NCBI RefSeq assembly: GCF_900113735.1
Contig: NZ_FOQM01000051.1
Location: forward strand, 1-47,156
Length of the DNA stretch: 47,156 nucleotides
From: Bradyrhizobium sp. Gha
GTDB lineage: Bacteria; Pseudomonadota; Alphaproteobacteria; Rhizobiales; Xanthobacteraceae
Reading direction: 5' to 3'
The first letter of the stretch is position 1. Every line of letters begins with the position of its first letter. Shown here in pieces: positions 40,329-47,156 of the stretch. The notes below the pieces were generated by a model. The model did no database searches. It had not been told where the DNA came from and saw nothing but the letters and a program-made list of their open reading frames with translations. A program made the position numbers and the translations under genes.

Positions 40329-42782
40329 ATGAACGGCGCGAACCACACACACCACAATGGGGAGACGCAGTCGGGATGCGGTTGTTCCGCGAATCCAGTG
40401 GTTCCCAAGCCGGCCGCCTCGTCCTGCTGCGGCGGAGGTGGCGATCGCGCCGACCATGTCCATCATCACGTTCATGAGCATAACGCGACCGCGACAAAGG
40501 TCCTCGACCCCGTCTGCGGCATGACGGTCGATCCCGCGACCTCCAAGCACCGCCTCACACATCACGGCGAGACCTTCCATTTCTGCTCGGCCGGGTGCCG
40601 CACCAAATTCGCGGCCGACCCCGCAAAGTATCTCGCCAAGGAGAAAGCACCCGAGCCGGAGATGCCCGAAGGCACCATCTACACGTGTCCGATGCATCCG
40701 GAGATCCGCCAGGTTGGACCGGGCAGCTGTCCGATCTGCGGGATGGCGCTCGAGCCTGATGTAGTGAGTCTCGAAGCCGGACCGAATCCGGAGCTGGCGG
40801 ACATGGCGCGCCGGTTCTGGATTGGCGGCGCGTTGGCGCTGCCGCCCGTTGTGCTGGAGATGGGCGGCCATCTCGCAGGTCCGCACAACTGGGTGGACCC
40901 TGTTATGTCGAACTGGATCCAGCTCGTCTTTGCGACGCCCGTGGTGCTCTGGGCCGGCTGGCCGTTCCTGGCGCGCGGCTGGCAATCGCTGCGCACGCGC
41001 AACCTCAACATGTTCACGCTGATCGCGATGGGCACCGGCGTTGCCTATGTCTACAGCCTGATCGGCACCACCGCGCCGCAGCTTTTTCCAGCAACCTTCC
41101 GCGGCCATGAGGGCGCGGTCGCCGTCTATTTCGAAGCGGCCGCCGTCATCACCGTGCTGGTGCTATTGGGCCAGGTGCTGGAGCTCCGCGCTCGCGACGC
41201 CACGTCGGGCGCGATCAAGGCGCTGTTGCAGCTTGCGCCAAAAACGGCGCGGCGCGTCGATGCAGATGGTAACGAGCACGAGGTGGAGATCGACGCGCTG
41301 CGCGCCGGCGACAGCTTGCGCGTTCGTCCGGGCGAGAAGGTGCCGGTCGACGGCGTCATTCTCGACGGACGCTCGTCGCTCGATGAATCACTCGTCACCG
41401 GCGAATCCATGCCTGTCACCAAGGAGCCAGGCGCCAAGGTCATCGCCGGCACGCTGAACCAATCCGGCAGCTTCATCATGCGCGCCGACAAGGTCGGGCG
41501 CGAGACGCTGCTGTCGCAGATCGTGCAGATGGTCGCGGACGCGCAGCGCTCGCGCGCACCGATTCAGCGGCTGGCCGACCAGGTTGCGGGCTGGTTCGTG
41601 CCGACAGTGATTGCCGTCGCCATCGCCGCCTTTGCCGCCTGGGCCTGGCTCGGGCCGGAGCCGCGGCTCGCGTTCGGCCTCGTCGCCGCCGTCAGCGTCC
41701 TCATCATCGCCTGCCCCTGCGCATTGGGTCTGGCGACCCCGATGTCGATCATGGTGGGCGTCGGCCGCGGCGCGCAGGCAGGCGTGCTGATCAAGAACGC
41801 CGAAGCGCTGGAGCGGATGGAGAAGATCGACACGCTGGTGGTCGACAAAACGGGGACGCTGACCGAAGGCAAGCCAGAGGTCGTCGCGATCGTGCCGGCA
41901 TCAGGCTTTGACGAAGACGGCATCCTTCGGCTTGCCGCCAGCGTCGAGCGCGCCAGCGAACATCCGCTCGCCGACGCCATCGTGCGCGCCGCGAGCGAGA
42001 AGCAGCTTACATTGGGCCCGGTCGAACATTTCGATTCGCCCACTGGCAAGGGCGCCGAGGGCAGGGTCGATGGCAAGAGCATCGTCCTCGGCAACGCCAA
42101 ATATCTGGCATCGATCGGCATCGAGACCAAGGCGCTCGACACCGAAGCCGAACGCCTGCGCGGCGACGGCGCGACCGTGATCAACATGGCGATCGATGGC
42201 GCACCTGCGGGCCTGTTTGCGATCGCGGATCCGGTCAAGGCCTCGACCCCGGAAGCGCTGAAGGCGCTCGCCGCCGAGGGCATCAAGGTGATCATGCTCA
42301 CCGGCGACAACCGCACCACCGCGGAAGCCGTGGCGCGGCGGCTCGGCATTGCCGATGTCGAGGCCGAAGTGCTGCCGGACCAGAAGAGCGCCGTGGTGAC
42401 GAAGCTGCAAAGGGCCGGCCGCAGCGTCGCGATGGCCGGCGACGGCGTCAACGATGCGCCGGCGCTGGCTGCGGCCGAGGTCGGCATTGCCATGGGCACC
42501 GGCACTGACGTTGCGATGGAAAGCGCCGGCGTCACCCTGCTGAAGGGCGACCTCACCGGGATCGTGCGTGCGCGAAAACTCTCACAAGCGACGATGAGCA
42601 ATATCAGGCAGAACCTGTTCTTCGCCTTCATCTACAACGCCGCCGGCATTCCTGTTGCCGCCGGCATCCTCTACCCGGCCTTCGGCGTGCTGCTGTCGCC
42701 GATCATCGCGGCAGCGGCGATGGCGCTGTCCTCGGTGAGCGTGGTCGGCAATGCGCTGAGGCTGCGTGCGACGCGGCTGTGA
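40329..42782 (+). CDS. copA: Copper-translocating P1B-type ATPase with YHS and HMBD domains
   Basis: The 817-residue protein has three N-terminal metal-binding parts instead of the usual HMA domains: a His/Cys-rich tail (CGCSAN, SSCCGG, HVHHHVHEH, residues 1-52), a YHS domain (DPVCGMTVDPATSKHRLTHH, with FHFCSAGC), and an HMBD zinc-ribbon-like part (YTCPMHPEI with CPICGMAL). The P-type core follows: CPC at residues 461-463, phosphorylated D506 in DKTGT, TGDNRTT and GDGVNDAPAL. CPC with the closing SVSVVGNALRLR indicates Cu(I) export. It is divergent from the CsoR-like repressor. AGGA is close before the ATG. Confidence 0.93.
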   Translation: MNGANHTHHNGETQSGCGCSANPVVPKPAASSCCGGGGDRADHVHHHVHEHNATATKVLDPVCGMTVDPATSKHRLTHHGETFHFCSAGCRTKFAADPAKYLAKEKAPEPEMPEGTIYTCPMHPEIRQVGPGSCPICGMALEPDVVSLEAGPNPELADMARRFWIGGALALPPVVLEMGGHLAGPHNWVDPVMSNWIQLVFATPVVLWAGWPFLARGWQSLRTRNLNMFTLIAMGTGVAYVYSLIGTTAPQLFPATFRGHEGAVAVYFEAAAVITVLVLLGQVLELRARDATSGAIKALLQLAPKTARRVDADGNEHEVEIDALRAGDSLRVRPGEKVPVDGVILDGRSSLDESLVTGESMPVTKEPGAKVIAGTLNQSGSFIMRADKVGRETLLSQIVQMVADAQRSRAPIQRLADQVAGWFVPTVIAVAIAAFAAWAWLGPEPRLAFGLVAAVSVLIIACPCALGLATPMSIMVGVGRGAQAGVLIKNAEALERMEKIDTLVVDKTGTLTEGKPEVVAIVPASGFDEDGILRLAASVERASEHPLADAIVRAASEKQLTLGPVEHFDSPTGKGAEGRVDGKSIVLGNAKYLASIGIETKALDTEAERLRGDGATVINMAIDGAPAGLFAIADPVKASTPEALKALAAEGIKVIMLTGDNRTTAEAVARRLGIADVEAEVLPDQKSAVVTKLQRAGRSVAMAGDGVNDAPALAAAEVGIAMGTGTDVAMESAGVTLLKGDLTGIVRARKLSQATMSNIRQNLFFAFIYNAAGIPVAAGILYPAFGVLLSPIIAAAAMALSSVSVVGNALRLRATRL

Positions 42783-42910
42783 GGCGCCCTCTCTCCTCCC
42801 TCCGTCCTTACGGGTCGCGACGAGCTTTTGCTCGCGCTGAGAGGGTCGGGGTGAGGGGCTTTCTGCGCGCAAACGGTCAGACCGAGATTCGCGGAGAGTC
42901 CCCCCTCCCC

Positions 42911-42937
42911 CGGAATTCAAGATATGCTTGAATTCCG
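42911..42937. repeat. Hairpin upstream of nikR within REP-like sequence
   Basis: CGGAATTCAAG (42911-42921) is the exact complement of CTTGAATTCCG (42927-42937), with ATATG as loop. It lies in a C-rich REP-like context (CCCCTCCCC before it) 49 bases before the nikR start. It could be only a repeat of the copA-nikR gap (42783-42985), or it could double as an operator. It does not match the GTATGA-N16-TCATAC box of E. coli NikR. Confidence 0.55.
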
Positions 42938-42985
42938 ACCTCTGCCCCAAGCGGGGTGAGGTGAGAAGCGCGCGGAGAGGACCTG

Positions 42986-43432
42986 ATGCAGCGGATCACG
43001 ATCACGATCGAGGACGATTTGCTGGCGGAGATCGATGCCGCGGCCGAGGCGCGCGGCTACCAGAACCGCAGCGAGATCATCCGCGATCTCGCGCGCGCCG
43101 GGCTGCAGCAATCGAGCGAGGATACCGCCCAGAGCGGACCCTGCGTTGCAGGCCTCGTCTATGTCTACGACCACGCCGCGCGGGATCTCTCAAAGCGTCT
43201 GGTGCAGGAATTCCACGGCCATCACGACCTCGCGCTCGCGACGCTGCACGTCCATCTCGACGACTCCAATTGCATGGAGATGACGGCACTGCGCGGCGAC
43301 GCCGCTGAGGTCCGGCACTTCGCCGATCACATCATCGCGGAGCGTGGCGTGCGTTATGGGCGTGTCGTGATGATCCCGACGGGGGACGGAAAGCCGGCCA
43401 AGACGAGGAAGCATGGGCATCGGCACGAGTAG
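42986..43432 (+). CDS. nikR: Nickel-responsive regulator NikR
   Basis: The 148-residue protein has an N-terminal ribbon-helix-helix DNA-binding domain (MQRITITIEDDLLAEIDAAA, EARGYQNRSEIIRDLAR) and the C-terminal ACT-like nickel domain. The Ni ligands are all present by spacing: His77, His88, His90 and Cys96 (EFHGHHDLALATLHVHLDDS, NC). NikR represses nickel uptake when nickel is plentiful. No nickel transporter gene lies in the window; the only metal pump here is the copper ATPase upstream on the same strand, 203 bases away. The C terminus is a basic, His-rich tail (KTRKHGHRHE). Confidence 0.93.
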   Translation: MQRITITIEDDLLAEIDAAAEARGYQNRSEIIRDLARAGLQQSSEDTAQSGPCVAGLVYVYDHAARDLSKRLVQEFHGHHDLALATLHVHLDDSNCMEMTALRGDAAEVRHFADHIIAERGVRYGRVVMIPTGDGKPAKTRKHGHRHE

Positions 43433-43616
43433 ACCCTCTCCCTCTCCTTCGCTTGCGGGGAGAGGCGAAGCAGGCTTCTCTGACCGGCCAACGAGAGACG
43501 TTTATCAAAATCAATTGGCGGAGACGATGCAACGCCGCGGTTTGGGCACGTCAGCCTCCCTTGCCGAAGCAGCCCTGGGTGTCTACCTCTCGCTGGTGAT
43601 TTCGTGAGAGGTTCCC

Positions 43617-44357
43617 ATGCTGGATGCCGCCGTCAAGGCGCTGTCGCAAATGATGTCGCCGCCGATGCGCTCGATCCTGTGGCGATCGATCGGGCTGGCG
43701 CTTGTGCTGATCACGGTGCTGGCGATCGGGTTGCAGCGGCTGCTGAGCTGGTTCGCGACCTACGGCGAGGTGTGGCTCGAGGGCCTGCTCGGGCCGGGAT
43801 GGCATTCGTCCCTGGAGGTGCTGGCCTGGATCATCTCGATTGCGGCCGGCTTCGGCGTCGTGTTCGGCAGCGTATTCCTGATGCCGGCGATCACCTCGCT
43901 GGTCGCGAGCTTCTTCGTCGACGACGTCGCCGACATCGTCGAGCGCGAATATTATCCCGCCGAGCGGCCGGGCATGGCGCTGCCGTTCAATCAGGCCATC
44001 CTCGAAGGCATCAAGACCGCACTGTTGACGATTGTGGTCTATCTCGTCGCGTTGCCGCTGGTGTTTCTGGCCGGCGCCGGCTTCCTGATCTTCTTCCTCG
44101 CCGCAGCCTGGCTGTTGGGACGCGAATATTTCGAGCTCGCCGCGATGCGCTTCCGCTCGCCGGAGGATGCCAAGGCGATGCGCCGCGACAATGCCGCGAC
44201 CATCTTCACCGCCGGCCTCTTCATTGCGGCCTTCGTCTCGATCCCGGTCGTGAACCTGGCAACGCCGATCTTCGGCATGGCCTTCATGGTCCACATGCAC
44301 AAGCGGCTATCAGGACCGCGGCCGGGGCTGATCGAGCCCGCGCGGCAGATGCGGTGA
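43617..44357 (+). CDS. EI24/CysZ-like membrane protein
   Basis: The 246-residue protein has about four hydrophobic segments, near residues 22-42, 65-90, 135-165 and 195-215 (LVLITVLAIGLQRLLSWFAT, LTIVVYLVALPLVFLAGAGF), and the EI24 signature around FFVDDVADIVEREYYPAERP and GREYFELAAMRF. CysZ members transport sulfate; many alphaproteobacterial EI24 proteins have unknown roles, so the cargo is open. It starts at the ATG at 43617 with GAGAGG close upstream. The gap 43433-43616 contains a REP arm (GAGGGAGAGG-like near 43437) and no convincing gene. Confidence 0.83.
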   Translation: MLDAAVKALSQMMSPPMRSILWRSIGLALVLITVLAIGLQRLLSWFATYGEVWLEGLLGPGWHSSLEVLAWIISIAAGFGVVFGSVFLMPAITSLVASFFVDDVADIVEREYYPAERPGMALPFNQAILEGIKTALLTIVVYLVALPLVFLAGAGFLIFFLAAAWLLGREYFELAAMRFRSPEDAKAMRRDNAATIFTAGLFIAAFVSIPVVNLATPIFGMAFMVHMHKRLSGPRPGLIEPARQMR

Positions 44358-44393
44358 CGGTGCGCTCCCTCTTCCCGCTCGCGGGAGAGGCCA

Positions 44394-45161
44394 TCACACC
44401 GTCTTCTCCGGCCACCGGCAGAGATCGTTGATCAGGCAAACCTCGCACCGCGGCTTGCGCGCGAGGCAGGTATAGCGGCCGTGCAAGATCAGCCAATGAT
44501 GGGCGTGCAGCATGAACTCGGCCGGGATCACCTTTTCGAGACCGAGCTCGACCTCGAGCGGCGTCTTGCCCGGTGCGAGGGCGGTGCGGTTGCCGACGCG
44601 AAAAACATGCGTGTCGACCGCCATGGTGTGCTCGCCGAAGGCCATGTTGAGCACGACATTGGCGGTCTTGCGTCCCGCGCCCGGCAGCGACTCGATCCCG
44701 GCGCGCGTGCGCGGCACCTCGCCGCCGAAATCGCTGATCATCTTGGCCGACAGCGCGATGACGTTCTTCGCCTTGGTGCGGTAGAGACCAATGGTCTTGA
44801 TGTAGTCGCGCAGACGTTCTTCGCCGAGGTCGAGCATCTTCTGCGGGGTGTCGGCGATTTTGAACAATTCGCGTGTCGCCTTGTTGACTCCGGCGTCGGT
44901 CGCCTGTGCCGACAACACGACGGCGACCAGCAGCGTGAACGGATTGACGTGCTCGAGCTCGCCTTTCGGCTCGGGATTGGCTTTGCGGAAACGGCTGAAG
45001 ACCTCGTGGATCTCCGCCGGTGTCCAAGGTTTGGTAGAATTGGGCCTGGTAGCCTTGAGCGACTTCCTGGCAGCGGTCTTCGGCCTCGCGGTAACCGATT
45101 TTGCCTTCTTCTTCGGCACCGCCGTTTTGCGCGGCGCCGGCTTGCGGGTGATTTTCGCCAT
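44394..45161 (-). CDS. nth: Endonuclease III
   Basis: The 255-residue protein has the HhH-GPD glycosylase core: catalytic Lys in LRDYIKTIGLYRTKAKNVIA, helix-hairpin-helix ESLPGAGRKTANVVLNMAFG with VDTHVFRVGNRT (catalytic Asp), and the closing 4Fe-4S loop CLARKPRCEVCLINDLC. It removes oxidised pyrimidines and cleaves the abasic site. A basic Lys/Ala-rich N-terminal tail of about 45 residues (KPAPRKTAVPKKKAKSVTAR) exceeds the E. coli form and probably aids DNA binding. The start at 45161 is preferred; it is only 22 bases from the divergent DUF2244 gene. Confidence 0.95.
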   Translation of the reverse strand: MAKITRKPAPRKTAVPKKKAKSVTARPKTAARKSLKATRPNSTKPWTPAEIHEVFSRFRKANPEPKGELEHVNPFTLLVAVVLSAQATDAGVNKATRELFKIADTPQKMLDLGEERLRDYIKTIGLYRTKAKNVIALSAKMISDFGGEVPRTRAGIESLPGAGRKTANVVLNMAFGEHTMAVDTHVFRVGNRTALAPGKTPLEVELGLEKVIPAEFMLHAHHWLILHGRYTCLARKPRCEVCLINDLCRWPEKTV

Positions 45162-45183
45162 GATCGGGATATACTGAGTGACG

Positions 45184-45717
45184 ATGAGCACAGGCAACGA
45201 AATTGAGCGCACAGATTCTGAAGGTCATGCCGACGTGCAGATCTTCTCTGCGCTGCTGACGCCGCACCGCTCCCTGAACCGCACCGGCTTCCTGGCCGTG
45301 ATGCTGTTCCTGAGCGTCGTCAGCTTCGTCACCGGAATCGTCTTCCTGATGAAGGGGGCTTGGCCGGTGTTCGGCTTTTTCGGCCTCGACCTGCTCGTGG
45401 TCTGGTGGGCTTTCAAGGCCAATTTCCGCAGCGCGCGGGCGCGCGAGGAGATCACGGTCACGACGTCGGAATTGCGCGTGCGCCGGGTCAGCCATCGCGG
45501 TCAGGTCGCCGAATGGACCTTCAATCCGCTCTGGGTTCGCCTCGACATGGAGGTGGACGAGGACTTTGGCATCGAACATCTCTATCTGATCTCGCGCGGC
45601 CGCCAGATCCAAATTGCGAGGTTCCTCGGGCCTGATGAAAAGGCGAGCTTTTACAAAGGCTTGATCGAAGCACTGAACGCCGCCAAGCGCGGCCCGACCT
45701 ACAATCCGGTGGCTTGA
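45184..45717 (+). CDS. DUF2244 membrane protein
   Basis: The 177-residue protein has two membrane helices near residues 33-75 (AVMLFLSVVSFVTGIVFLMK, VFGFFGLDLLVVWWAFKANF) and a cytoplasmic beta-rich C-terminal part (REEITVTTSELRVRRVSHRG, then FLGPDEKASFYKGLIEAL). This is DUF2244, widespread in alphaproteobacteria and of unknown function. A GTG at 45178 is a possible earlier start; the ATG at 45184 is preferred. It is divergent from nth with almost no intergenic space. Confidence 0.87.
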   Translation: MSTGNEIERTDSEGHADVQIFSALLTPHRSLNRTGFLAVMLFLSVVSFVTGIVFLMKGAWPVFGFFGLDLLVVWWAFKANFRSARAREEITVTTSELRVRRVSHRGQVAEWTFNPLWVRLDMEVDEDFGIEHLYLISRGRQIQIARFLGPDEKASFYKGLIEALNAAKRGPTYNPVA

Positions 45718-45771
45718 ACGCAGTCAGAAATCGGGTGGTTTCGGCGCCTCCCCGCGCCTACATTTCCGGTC

Positions 45772-46668
45772 ATGATGACACTCGCCATACATGACCAGCG
45801 CCTGGCCAAGCCGGGCACCCAGAACGCCGCGCTCCGCGATTATGATTCTGTGCGCCGCGCGATCGCGTTCATCTCGGAGAACTGGCGCGCGCAGCCGACC
45901 ATCGAGGCGATGGCGGATGCGGCCGGCGTCACGCCGGATGAGCTGCACCATCTGTTCCGCCGCTGGGCCTCGATCACGCCCAAGGCCTTCATGCAGGCGC
46001 TGACGCTCGACCACGCCAAGGGCCTGCTGCGCGACTCCGCAAGCATCCTCGATGCGGCACTCGACTCGGGGCTGTCGGGTCCCGGCCGGCTGCACGATCT
46101 CTTCGTCACGCACGAAGCGATGTCGCCGGGCGAATGGAAGAACGGCGGTGCGGGGCTGACGCTTCGCTATGGCTTCCATCCCTCACCATTCGGCACGGCG
46201 ATCGTGATCGCGACTGATCGCGGGCTGTCGGGTCTCGCTTTCGCCGATCACGGCGAGGAGAAAATCGCGCTCGCCGACATGATGCGGCGTTGGCCGAACG
46301 CAACCTATGTCGAGGACCACGAGGGCACTGCGCCGCTCGCGGCACGCATCTTCGACACAAAGCTGTGGCGCCCCGACCAGCCGCTGCGCGTGGTGATGAT
46401 CGGCACCGATTTCGAGGTGCGGGTGTGGGAGACGCTGTTGAAGATTCCAATGGGCCGCGCGGTGTCGTATTCCGACATCGCCTGCAACATCAACAGTCCC
46501 AAGGCGTCGCGCGCCGTGGGTGCTGCGGTCGGCAAGAACCCGGTCTCGTTCGTCGTGCCCTGCCATCGCGCGCTCGGCAAGAGCGGCACGCTCACCGGCT
46601 ATCACTGGGGCATCACGCGGAAACAGGCGATGCTGGGCTGGGAAGCCGGGCAGCTGGGACTGCAGTAG
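45772..46668 (+). CDS. AraC-type HTH plus methylated-DNA--protein-cysteine methyltransferase (Ada-like, without N-terminal zinc domain)
   Basis: The 298-residue protein has an AraC-like helix-turn-helix at residues 25-120 (TIEAMADAAGVTPDELHHLF, TPKAFMQALTLDHAKGLL). The C-terminal O6-alkylguanine transferase domain has the acceptor Cys264 in SFVVPCHRALGKSG and an asparagine hinge/helix segment (GRAVSYSDIACNINSPKASR). Full-length Ada also has an N-terminal Cys-zinc domain that takes methylphosphotriester groups and switches on transcription; it is absent here. The protein can repair O6-methylguanine, but a classic adaptive response would need another signal. It begins 54 bases after the DUF2244 gene. 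Confidence 0.9.
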   Translation: MMTLAIHDQRLAKPGTQNAALRDYDSVRRAIAFISENWRAQPTIEAMADAAGVTPDELHHLFRRWASITPKAFMQALTLDHAKGLLRDSASILDAALDSGLSGPGRLHDLFVTHEAMSPGEWKNGGAGLTLRYGFHPSPFGTAIVIATDRGLSGLAFADHGEEKIALADMMRRWPNATYVEDHEGTAPLAARIFDTKLWRPDQPLRVVMIGTDFEVRVWETLLKIPMGRAVSYSDIACNINSPKASRAVGAAVGKNPVSFVVPCHRALGKSGTLTGYHWGITRKQAMLGWEAGQLGLQ

Positions 46669-46678
46669 CTCCGCTGCC

Positions 46679-46791
46679 GTAGGGTGGGTTAGCGTCAGCG
46701 TAACCCGCCTCTTTTGTTTCCGCAGCGGCAGAAGTGGTGGGTTACGCCGAGCAGATGCGCTTCGCGCATCTGCAGGGCTAACCCATCCTAC
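46679..46791. repeat. Imperfect inverted repeat with inner hairpin
   Basis: The outer arms GTAGGGTGGGTTAGC (46679-46693) and GCTAACCCATCCTAC (46777-46791) are complementary with one mismatch. Within is GCAGATGCGC-TTC-GCGCATCTGC (46751-46773), a perfect hairpin. This is another dispersed repeat family, lying between the Ada-like gene and the IS630 element. Confidence 0.75.
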
Positions 46792-46814
46792 TATTTTGCG
46801 CCTGCGGCGAAACC

Positions 46815-47156
46815 TAGAGCATTTCCTTGCTTAATTGAATCGGAGGGATTCCGGTTTTTGGCGGATTGTGATTCAAGATGCTGGCTGGATTGGAGGCCAG
46901 CATCGCATGACCCGACCACTTTCCCTAGATCTTCGCGAGCGTGTGGTGGCGTCGGTTTTGGCGGGCGAGAGCTGCCGGTCTGTGGCGGAACGGTTTGGTG
47001 TTGCGGTCTCGTCAGTGGTGAAGTGGTCACAGCGACAGCGGGCGACCGGCTCGGCTGCGCCTGGCAAGATGGGCGGTCACCGTAAGCCCGTGCTTGATCC
47101 GCACCGCGCCTTCATTGTCGAGCGGATCACTCAGATGCCGCACCTGACGCTGCATG
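46815..47156 (+). mobile_element. IS630-family element, left end (cut by window edge)
   Basis: The transposase gene begins at 46907. The 90 bases before it contain GAGCATTTCCTTGCTTAATT directly after a TA at 46815-46816. IS630/Tc1-type elements insert at TA, so this may be the element edge. The other end is outside the window, so neither the boundary nor completeness can be confirmed. Confidence 0.5.
46907..47156 (+). CDS. IS630-family transposase, N-terminal part (cut by window edge)
   Basis: The reading frame runs from the ATG at 46907 to the right edge. It encodes a helix-turn-helix N terminus (MTRPLSLDLRERVVASVLAG, AERFGVAVSSVVKWSQRQRA) followed by GKMGGHRKPVLDPHRAFIVE. This is the homeodomain-like start of IS630 transposases; the DDE catalytic part lies beyond the window. 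GC content and codon use look ordinary for the region. Confidence 0.85.
   Translation, partial: MTRPLSLDLRERVVASVLAGESCRSVAERFGVAVSSVVKWSQRQRATGSAAPGKMGGHRKPVLDPHRAFIVERITQMPHLTLH

Noticed and set aside
43413..43607. Possible 64-residue gene before the EI24-like gene
   Set aside because: The first third is encoded by REP sequence and there is no ribosome binding site or recognisable pattern.

Overview
The window looks like chromosomal DNA of a Bradyrhizobium-type alphaproteobacterium (Nitrobacteraceae). The grounds are high GC, a complete lptC-lptA-lptB-rpoN-hpf-ptsN block, an infC / rpmI-rplT / pheS-pheT translation block, and dispersed REP-like palindromes of the kind abundant in Bradyrhizobium. 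The assignment rests on protein and repeat recognition only. Both edges cut insertion sequences: an IS110-type recombinase on the left and an IS630-type transposase on the right.

Layout. (1) 1-9.9 kb is an accessory catabolic block. A TetR gene is translationally coupled to a two-gene molybdenum hydroxylase (fused FeS/Mo subunit plus FAD/4Fe-4S subunit). An opposing set of SDR, saccharopine-dehydrogenase-like protein and AMP-dependent acyl-CoA ligase follows, with a divergent second TetR. The block is bracketed by two copies of the 3' end of ptsN (565-632 and the intact gene at 9989-10450), which suggests acquisition at the ptsN 3' end. (2) 10-16.7 kb is the core envelope/sigma-54 block: ptsN, hpf, rpoN, lptB, lptA, lptC and an RNase D-like exonuclease, all on the minus strand. 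(3) 16.7-22.2 kb is mixed: a HAD-UbiA fusion, an MFS transporter, NIPSNAP, a GlxA-type regulator broken by an in-frame amber codon, two tandem genes for small double-glycine-leader peptides, an MFS relic and tRNA-Leu(CAG). (4) 22.3-30.3 kb holds an NDUFA9-like protein, DprE2- and DprE1-like enzymes, UppP, a GST, QueG, a thioesterase-like protein and an ABHD10-like hydrolase. (5) 30.5-37.2 kb is the translation block: infC with an AUU start, rpmI-rplT, and pheS-pheT, with a REP-flanked DUF559 nuclease gene inserted between pheS and pheT. (6) 37.3-46.7 kb holds a Tat-exported flavin amine oxidase, a YiiX-like hydrolase, a CsoR/copper-ATPase pair with a visible operator, NikR, an EI24/CysZ-like membrane protein, endonuclease III, a DUF2244 protein and an Ada-like methyltransferase.

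How the genes work together. UbiA-HAD, DprE1-like, DprE2-like and UppP make up much of a polyprenyl-phosphate-linked pentose (decaprenyl-phospho-arabinose type) route plus carrier recycling. The Lpt genes handle LPS export, next to the sigma-54/PTS-Ntr regulators. CsoR and the Cu-ATPase form a copper efflux unit.

The most novel candidate is the pair of double-glycine peptide genes at 21217-21660. They have good ribosome binding sites and are spaced 15 bases apart, but no maturation/export gene is in view. They lie in a decayed stretch beside tRNA-Leu. The ptsN-bracketed block, the pseudo-HAD domain on UbiA, the amber-split GlxA gene and the REP-DUF559-REP cassette also deserve a second look.
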